The translations under genes were made by a program, and so were the position numbers. A stretch of 64,000 nucleotides of DNA, from assembly GCA_006503535.1 (NCBI GenBank), contig QYRS01000004.1:2666001-2730000 (forward strand), written 5' to 3'. The notes beneath the pieces were generated by a model. It searched no databases. It worked only from the letters and a program-made list of their open reading frames with translations, and had not been told where the DNA came from. Below, one piece after another: positions 57,902 to 64,000 of this stretch. The DNA comes from Arthrinium phaeospermum (lineage: Eukaryota; Ascomycota; Sordariomycetes; Amphisphaeriales; Apiosporaceae). Each line of letters starts with the position of its first letter. Position 1 is the stretch's first letter.

Positions 57902-58652
57902 CTACCGCCGGGCGGCTCTCCTCCTCTCCCATTCTGCGCGCTCCTCGTCGTCGCTGCCGCTGAACTCGGCGTCATCATCGTCCTCGTCATCCTGGGGCAG
58001 CACGTCGTTGGAGGGCTTGACGTCGCTGGCGGACACGAAGTCGCTCTGGTTCAGGTTGGCGTACTCGCTGTCCTGGATGATCTGGCGGAGCTCCTTGTTG
58101 GTGGGGTCGACGAGCTGGATGGCCGTGAGCTTGGCCTTGTTCTTGACGCGCGGGTCCGAGCCGGCCTCGAGCATCATCTTGACCAGGGCGTTGCCGTACT
58201 CGCGCTGCGCGGCCGGCTCGCTGTTGATCCAGCGGATCACGCTGTGCAGCGGGGTGTCGCCCTCGATGCGGTTGACGGGGTCGCACTCGAAGTTGGGCTG
58301 GTCGAGCAGCATGTCAATCACTTCCCCTATGTGGCGGTAGTAGTCATCATGTTAGTTTGAACCTGTCGCGGCAGATGGAAGGTTGTCTGTATGTGATGTG
58401 ACGTGGGGGTATGTGGTGTGAAAAGTAGCGGTGACAAGACGACGCAAAAAACGTACAGTTTCCTTGCAGGGCGGCTTCGTGGTATAAATGGTTGCCCAAT
58501 ACGCTCTTGGTGTTGTTCATGAGGTCCGAGATATCGTCCTCCGACTTGCAGTTGTCGATGATCTCTTGCAGCAGCTCGGCGTTGTTGCGCCGGCACGCCT
58601 CGACAAGCTGCTCCTGGACGGAGGCGCCGTCGTGTTCTTGATCGTCCGCCAT
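57902..58652 (-). CDS. YAR1: Ankyrin-repeat protein, Yar1-like
   Basis: Exons 58652-58457 and 58326-57902 give 206 residues, joined T|GG (Trp) by a GTACGT...CATAG intron. Helical repeats are visible: LVEACRRNNAELLQEIIDNC, YHEAALQGNWEVIDMLLD, then GDTPLHSVIRWINSEPAAQR and LVKMMLEAGSDPRVKNKAKL, DPTNKELRQIIQDSEYA. The C-terminus is acidic (QDDEDDDDAEFSGSDDEE) then basic. Length, repeat number and acidic tail match yeast Yar1 (200 residues), the chaperone that shields the ribosomal protein uS3 (Rps3) until it reaches the pre-40S particle. Assignment is by layout, since ankyrin repeats are common, so orthology is likely rather than proven. Confidence 0.75.
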
Positions 58653-59581
58653 GTTTTGTTTTTCTTGGCTGGTGCAGGTGGTTTGCGTCTGTTGGAAGGA
58701 GGACTGAAGAAAAAAACGGGGGTAAGAGAACGTATGGATGGACTGAAGTCGCAGATGCAAGTAAGTAAGGGCGGGTGTGGTTTGCCCAAGTGTTCGGGGG
58801 TTCGGTCTGAAACGAATAGGAGCTCAGTTCGCTAGAACGCAGGCTACCCGGAAATTGATTTTGGGCTCTACAGCTAGACCGCCGTCACTTGCATTTGGGG
58901 GGAGAAGATTAAAACAACACACAAGCGCCCGCCTTTGTTGCCTGTGCTCCGCCTTCTCCGTGGGTAATGTTCAAAGAGAGGAGTCTAGGCCTGTTTTTCT
59001 TTCACCATGATGCAGCCTGGCACCTGGGTCCCGAGTTGGCGCCTACGCATTACACGCACTTGCTTGCATTCACAGATTAGGTACCTGAATAATAAGCCTG
59101 GCGGCAACGGTTGGGCTGGTTGGCATCCATCCAATCCCATCGTCAGTGCCAGCGCAACAACTTGACATGTGCTATTTTCGACTTCTACGTGCAACCATGG
59201 ATGGATCTCCTTTCTCCTAGTACGTAAGCGCGGGGCTTAGATTGGAGGGGTATGTAGGTACAGCAGGTTAGGGGAGGTCGCTGGAGGAAGGGGGTGATCA
59301 GCGTTATGTGCAGCGAGGACCCCTAGCGGTGCAATAGTTTCAGCGGTCTCCGGCGGGATGAGCTGCATGTCGAAGCCCCACTAAAACTTTCAGAACTTCG
59401 GCGACAAGCCCATGGGCAACCTTGGATAAAAGTCCATGGAGCCAATTTGAAGTCTTCTTTTTTTGTCGCAAAGAGCCACAACCAGCTGCTATACTATTTC
59501 CGGTGTCGATACGGTCTGGCAACGCCAGACAATAGCTTTGTATTTGCCCATCAGCTTCAGTCTCCTCACCAATCCAGCGAA
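58653..59581. other. Divergent promoter region
   Basis: About 930 bases between the Yar1-like gene (-) and RPC11 (+). No gene or repeat recognised. Both flanking genes belong to growth machinery (ribosome assembly, RNA polymerase III), so shared control is conceivable but not shown. Confidence 0.45.
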
Positions 59582-60086
59582 ATGTTGCTCTGTGAGTCTT
59601 CTCTCCCGTCTGCAATACTCGCGATTGCATCCCACCTAGCATGTGTGCCTCCAAACTGACTCATTTTTTGCGATCAACAAACAGTCTGCCCTCACTGCTC
59701 CAACATTCTGACGGTGTCGCTGTCCCCGGATACCGGCCGCAACCGCCTCGAGTGCCGAACATGCCCCTACCAGCATCAGATCACGACGCCCATGTTTTCG
59801 CGGCGCGAGTTTGAGCGCAAGGAGCGCGAGGATGTCTTCGGCGGACCGGGCGAGTGGGACAATGCCGACAAGACGTCGGTGCAATGCCCCAAGGAGGGTT
59901 GCAACGGCAACCAGGCCGCCTACTTCCAAGTCCAGATTCGCTCTGCCGATGAGCCCATGACGAGCTTCTACAAGGTACGTCTTTACTCTTTTTCGCTTTG
60001 CGTTGAGGAATGGGTCGAAGATGGGCGCAGAGCTGACAGAAAGGTTACAGTGCATGACATGCGGTGGTCGATGGAGAGAAAACTAG
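59582..60086 (+). CDS. RPC11: RNA polymerase III subunit RPC11 (TFIIS-like)
   Basis: Exons 59582-59591 (only 10 nt), 59685-59974 and 60051-60086 give 111 residues, the length of yeast Rpc11 (110). The N-terminal zinc ribbon starts MLLFCPHCSNILTVS with LECRTCPY (Cys5, Cys8, Cys27, Cys30). The C-terminal TFIIS-type ribbon has CPKEGC, the catalytic RSADEPMT loop (Asp92, Glu93) and CMTCGGRWREN at the end (Cys101, Cys104). The acidic pair supports RNA cleavage in the polymerase active site; Rpc11 is needed for Pol III termination and reinitiation. The 10-nt first exon and the last exon are forced by the conserved ends. It converges on MED31 with a 528-base spacer. Confidence 0.95.
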
Positions 60087-60614
60087 AGGAATAATGTTCA
60101 TGGATGGCCCCTCTGATCGCCTGAAATATCGGTAAATGGCACGGTACAGCAACATGACTTTGGACGAGGATGGCACCACATAGCGCTGGCGTTGGAATGG
60201 TTTTGGAGGTGTTTTTATTGTTTGCATTTGCATAGACAGCGGCGCATGCTTGGTGAAAGATGTTCTATATACATCAAGACTGTCTCGATAGTCTTAATAC
60301 CCAATAGCAGCATTCAACTCAAAGCACCCGTTCTTCTGTAAAGGTCCTGATCCGTGGTCTCGTCCAGCGGCTAGTACTTCGTGATTATGCGCTGGTTTCC
60401 AGATCCGTAAGCCGGTGTTCGGCCTCCCCGTGAATCTTTCGCAATGGTAAATCTCAATAAAAATTCCATCGGTCGTGTTGCAGCTTTACCAAAACAACCC
60501 ATACTCACATGGTGGGTATGGGCACTTCTTGCACTACAACTAGCATGCTGCTTTGTACTCGTGATCGACCGTCGGGTTCGTATGTTTGTCTCTAGGGTAT
60601 ATAGCTACGCTCCC
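60087..60614. other. Convergent intergenic spacer
   Basis: About 530 bases between the RPC11 and MED31 stops. No gene. Confidence 0.5.
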
Positions 60615-61100
60615 TCACTCCTCTTTTAACCAGTCGAGACTGCCCTGTATATCGCCGTCGGCCAGGAGCTGCACGAGATCCGGGCTGATGATGTCCTCTC
60701 GAAACTTCTCCTGCTGCAGGAGCTCCAGGTGCTTGAGCGTCGGGCCCGGGTAGGTCAGGAACTTGAGGTACGGCGGTTTGTTCCAGTATTGGAGGTAGTC
60801 GAGATACGCGACGAACGTGGGCTCCGAGAGCAGTTTCTGCGAGGCGAGGTGGTTGAGGTAGAAGGGGTTGGCTAGGGATTGGACGAACTGTCGAGGACCA
60901 ACAAAGTTCATGTCAGTATCAATTGTCTCGTAGAAGGAGTAGGGGGCATTGCCCCTTGAAAAGGAAAAGGGGAGGTTCGCGCGTACCTCGAGTTCGATCT
61001 CGAATCGCGAGAAACCGCCGTACTTGGGCTCGTCTTCGGCCGGTGGGTTTGGCGGGGATTGCGACATGTTGACGTCTTGCGGCGAGCCCGTGGTCGCCAT
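60615..61100 (-). CDS. MED31: Mediator complex subunit MED31 (Soh1)
   Basis: Exons 61100-60987 and 60887-60615 give 128 residues. The conserved helical core FEIELEFVQSLANPFYLNHL, then FVAYLDYLQYWNKPPYLKFL and YPGPTLKHLELLQQEKFR, is diagnostic of MED31, a middle-module Mediator subunit that contacts MED7 and helps recruit RNA polymerase II. The intron (60888-60986, 99 nt) falls between ELE and FVQ, has GTACGC...GACAG ends, and is a multiple of three with no stop, so the unspliced frame also stays open. The spliced form matches the gap-free family core. The short N-terminus is Pro/Ser-rich and acidic. Confidence 0.95.
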   Translation of the reverse strand: MATTGSPQDVNMSQSPPNPPAEDEPKYGGFSRFEIELEVRANLPFSFSRGNAPYSFYETIDTDMNFVGPRQFVQSLANPFYLNHLASQKLLSEPTFVAYLDYLQYWNKPPYLKFLTYPGPTLKHLELLQQEKFREDIISPDLVQLLADGDIQGSLDWLKEE

Positions 61101-62328
61101 GATTGTAGGGCAAGTGTGCGCGACGATTCCGGTCTCCGTATCGCACGGGTCGCGTGGGTTGAATGTCGAGAACGTTCGGCGCCTGCTGGATAATACGAGG
61201 TTGACGACGACTGACTAGGTAACCTACGAAGTCGTCTGGTAGGAATGTCGCAATTGTATGTATGCGCCCCAAAGATGCTTTAGGTAGGAGACTAGCTCTA
61301 CATAAGTCCCTTGACGATCCTTGCTCTTTACCCGATAGTGGCAGGGTGGGGGTCCAGCGCCTCCACTGAAAGAGGACTCCACTACGGCATCCGGTCCGGG
61401 GATGCCTTCACTACTACATGCCCTCCTAGACATCCATATCTGATGGGACTCGATTCTTGAATTGAATGCCATGCTATCGGTTTACAATATGGCCTTACCT
61501 ATTTATCATCTTTCCACTCCATACAACTGGGCAACATTTGAAGACCTCAAAGGCCTGACCTGTTTTAATTGCAGAAAGCACATTATCTCATGGTTATGAT
61601 CCTAGGCCTCCTGGCCATTCCCTCTTCGTGGAATACCTCCAATGTTGCAGTATTTGTAAAAATGTCGCCATCCGAGTCGTCGCGATAAGCAGAAGTGCCA
61701 GCTTACTCATAGAAGCGTGTCACTGTCTTGAGCGACAGCAGTCCTGCTTACAATTATCGCTATGTAATTGCTATTATCGTCACCCAAACCGCCAGCTAGG
61801 TAGCCAGGCGACGATGCCAGGGACAGGATCTGCTGGTCACACTCCTTTTACAGTAGGGAATTTCATCGGTTCAGAGATCTGAGGATCCACAGACAAATAC
61901 ACGACAGCCATGAGGTGCTCCAGGAAGGCCCCGATCAGTTTGTATCGACAAGCCCGGGAAACGATGGCTTAGGAGGAAGCTTCCCAGGGTTGCGCCGTGC
62001 ATGTTTCTCCGTGAGGACTCTGTTTCTATGAGCAGCGTACGAGATGATGGCAGATAAGGCGTAGGTGCCAGCCTGGTTGGAATGGCTCCTCGCATATTGG
62101 GCTTGCGGGCCAAGGCGGCACTGCTCCTACACGTTGATGCTGCTCGAGGTGGGAAGCAAGACACAATTCACATTTGGCGAAGAGGCAGAGACCTGAACGG
62201 GATCATCAAGAGCAAGTTCAAAAAGAAAAGAAGAAGTGGTACAAAAGAAAACATGAAAAAAAATTAACAAGTGGGAGCTTGTCGTGGATCATGCTCACAC
62301 CTCCCGCCAGGAGATGTCCTCGCATGCA

Positions 62329-62389
62329 GGTAGAACCCAGAAGGGAAGCCTACATATGTCGGAATTACTGTGACGGTAGAACCCAGAAG
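62329..62389. repeat. 15-bp direct repeat pair
   Basis: GGTAGAACCCAGAAG occurs at 62329-62343 and 62375-62389, 46 bases apart, just beside the tRNA-like sequence. Confidence 0.6.
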
Positions 62390-62589
62390 TGTATCTGAGA
62401 AGCCTGCCACGACCGCACTCGAACCCATGCTGGTAAGCCGCAGAGAACGGCTCCAACCACACCGGGCATGATCGACTGTTTTACCACTCGACCACTTGTT
62501 ACGAAAAACAGCTTCAATTTGGGTACTTAGGTATCCCCTCCTCCCCTCTGAACAATGATTGTCCCCCACCATTCCAGAAGAAAGGCTTA

Positions 62590-62903
62590 CTTTGCCTCCG
62601 GGTAACTGGCCTCCCGGCAGACCTAAGCATCTACCTTCACCAGGGACAAGTCATATTCTGCTTCGCTCTCGCCCGATGATCTACTTGGTATCTTCCTGGT
62701 TCCTGTCGAATATACAGAGTTTCATAGCATCGTCGTGGCTCGCGAGCGTCTTGGTCAGCTTCTTGACGTCCATTGCACCGAAGCCGGCGGTGCTGCCGGA
62801 GAAGACGGCGATGAAAGCCGGCAGGGCTCAGCACCGCATCGGGTGCCCGGGCTTTCGCATGAGCCAACGCTGGCTGATGGAATCCATGGTCCTGTTTCAT
62901 CAC
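62590..62903 (-). pseudogene. Decayed short-chain dehydrogenase fragment
   Basis: The minus strand reads like the N-terminal third of a fungal SDR, but in broken frames. One frame carries the lead ALAHAKARAPDAVLSPAGF (about 62876-62814). A single-base frame change at the TTT run (62814-62816) leads to the Rossmann strand and loop AVFSGSTAGFGAMDVKKLTK (GxxxGxG), then KLCIFDRNQ and a TAG at 62683-62681. Further on, YDLSLVKVDA (62655-62626) and VCREASYPEAK (62622-62590) continue the family pattern (the KADVSL...VCRE region) in another frame, separated by a stop. Nothing of the catalytic YxxxK half is seen. Codon use in the intact blocks is clearly gene-like, so the decay is recent or the assembly has errors here. 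Confidence 0.55.
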
Positions 62904-63542
62904 ATATAAAATTATGGTGGAAAGTAATTACTGAAGGCATCGATCAGAAGCTGTTCTAAATGTGACTTGAGCATTGTTGCCTACAAGCATGTTCATAGTG
63001 ACCTCCTTTGGCGTAGCTCGTGTAGATGGGATGTTGCCATTCGAATGCCGCCAGAGCAACCTAAATCACGCCGTAATAATAGTTTGCAGTTGATACTCCA
63101 ATATCATTGTCGTCATAACTTTTCTCCTGCCAGATCTGGCAAGGCAGTTATCAACATGTCGTCAATCAAGTCGGGAGTTTTTGACACCGTTACACAATGA
63201 CTGGGCTCCCATCAGTATTTTCGGTATCTTGCGGCTGGGGCCGGATACTCAAACCCAACTCTTCTAACCGTACCGAAATTCATGTCTTTACTTGAAGGAT
63301 CGCAAGTTGGACCGAGGAAAACATAGCACGGGTGCAATGGCTTCTAGGTCTAAGTCGGGGGGGAATGCTGACGATTTACCCCACCTACCCCGAATATGGA
63401 ACATGACTCTACATTACCGGCCTCGGCTTTGGTCACCACAAAGCTCGCCGCGAAAAGACCGTCATCCTTTATTCTCGCACCAGTTCAGTAATCATACGAG
63501 CCAAACACTTGTACATATTTGTTCCCAGATAAAAAGGACGTC

Positions 63543-64000
63543 ATGGGCGTGTTCTACGAAACCATCCCCGACTCGATGATCCCGTGGATCCGGGCGCAGA
63601 AGATGTTCTGGGTCGCCACGGCGCCGCTCTCGGCCCGGGGCCACGTGAACGTCTCGCCCAAGGGCGGCGAGTGCTTCGGCGTCCCGGACAAGCACACCTT
63701 CTGGTACCACGACCTAACGGGGTCCGGCAACGAGACCATCAGCCACCTGTACGAGAACGGGCGCGTGACCATCATGTTCCACGCCTTCGAGGGCCCGCCC
63801 CGCATCCTGCGCCTCTACGGCACCGGCTCCGTCCTCGAGAGCGGCACGCCGGCCTTCGACGCCTTCGTCGCCGACCACAAGATCGAGACCGTCTTCGGCA
63901 GCCGCAGCATCATCCGCGTCGACGTCCACCAGGCCGCCTCCTCGTGTGGCTTCTCGGTGCCCTTCTACGACTTCAAGGAGTTCCGGCCCACCCTGCTCGA
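63543..64000 (+). CDS. PNPOx-like FMN-binding split-barrel protein, N-terminal part
   Basis: The gene runs off the window end; about 152 residues are visible from the ATG at 63543 (MGVFYETIPDSMIPWIRAQK) without an intron. The order FWVATAPLSARGHVNVSPKG, CFGVPDKHTFWYHDLTGSGNE, GRVTIMFHAFEGPPRILRLYG and IIRVDVHQAASSCGFSVPFY fits the pyridoxamine-5'-phosphate-oxidase-like flavin-binding fold. Fungal members of this group are mostly uncharacterised flavoproteins; the HVNVSPKG and RLYG strands line the flavin site in relatives. Whether it oxidises pyridoxamine phosphate or binds another cofactor cannot be told. Its start lies 640 bases from the divergent SDR relic. Confidence 0.85.
   Translation, partial: MGVFYETIPDSMIPWIRAQKMFWVATAPLSARGHVNVSPKGGECFGVPDKHTFWYHDLTGSGNETISHLYENGRVTIMFHAFEGPPRILRLYGTGSVLESGTPAFDAFVADHKIETVFGSRSIIRVDVHQAASSCGFSVPFYDFKEFRPTLL

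Larger units (their letters stand above)
61101..63542. other. Gene-poor divergent region, 2.4 kb, with SDR relic and tRNA-like sequence
   Basis: Between MED31 (-) and the PNPOx-like gene (+). It contains a broken SDR gene (62590-62903, minus), two 15-bp direct repeats (62329-62343 and 62375-62389) and a tRNA-like sequence at about 62405-62515. The remainder shows nothing recognisable. Confidence 0.5.

Noticed and set aside
58653..61100. Operon-like coordination of Yar1-like, RPC11 and MED31
   Set aside because: The genes alternate in strand with separate promoters; sharing a growth-related theme is not evidence of a unit.

Overview
The window is nuclear DNA from a filamentous ascomycete, most likely a Sordariomycete. 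Genes are split by short introns (about 50-160 nt) with GTAAGT/GTGAGT-type donors, CTAAC/CTGAC branch sites and YAG acceptors. Coding DNA is rich in G+C at third codon positions and intergenic DNA is not. The gene content is typical of Pezizomycotina: a FluG-type glutamine synthetase, a bilirubin-oxidase-type multicopper oxidase, a LaeA-like methyltransferase, DUF3632, an NpgA-type phosphopantetheinyl transferase, an HSPA12-like Hsp70 and a thaumatin-like GPI protein. Exon models below were built by hand from reading frame, splice motifs and phase; no transcript or database evidence was available.

Layout. 0-15 kb: the end of a glutamine-synthetase-like gene, an unnamed secreted protein (-), a bilirubin-oxidase-like enzyme (+), a small-molecule methyltransferase with very small first exons (+), the F1-ATPase assembly factor ATP12 (+), a small cysteine-containing secreted protein (-), an EamA/DMT-type transporter (+) and a DUF3632 protein (-). 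15-25.7 kb: two long gene-poor stretches flank an Hsp70-like protein (-), followed by a membrane-anchored methyltransferase (-). 26.7-42 kb: an MFSD5-type transporter (+), glucokinase (+), an NAA50-like acetyltransferase carrying a PCNA-binding-type motif (-), an Sgf11-like zinc-finger protein (+), a PPIL1-like cyclophilin (-) and signal peptide peptidase (+). 43-54.6 kb: an unnamed basic protein, the phosphopantetheinyl transferase, a Nudix hydrolase, a dienelactone-hydrolase-family enzyme, an RGG-containing unknown and a mitochondrial-looking SDR, all on +. 55.8-64 kb: the thaumatin-like protein (+), a Yar1-like ankyrin protein (-), RPC11 (+), MED31 (-), a decayed SDR fragment (-) and the start of a PNPOx-fold flavoprotein (+).

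Most genes are housekeeping and unrelated to their neighbours, as usual in fungi, and I see no biosynthetic cluster. No intact transposon, CRISPR array, rRNA or convincing tRNA gene was found. The most interesting points are the PIP-box-like motif at the start of the NAA50-like protein, the SDR relic at 62.6-62.9 kb broken by a frameshift and stops, the long disordered N-terminus fused to the Hsp70 ATPase domain, the additional Cys/His module in the Sgf11-like protein, and two introns (MED31, thaumatin) that are multiples of three with no stop codon.
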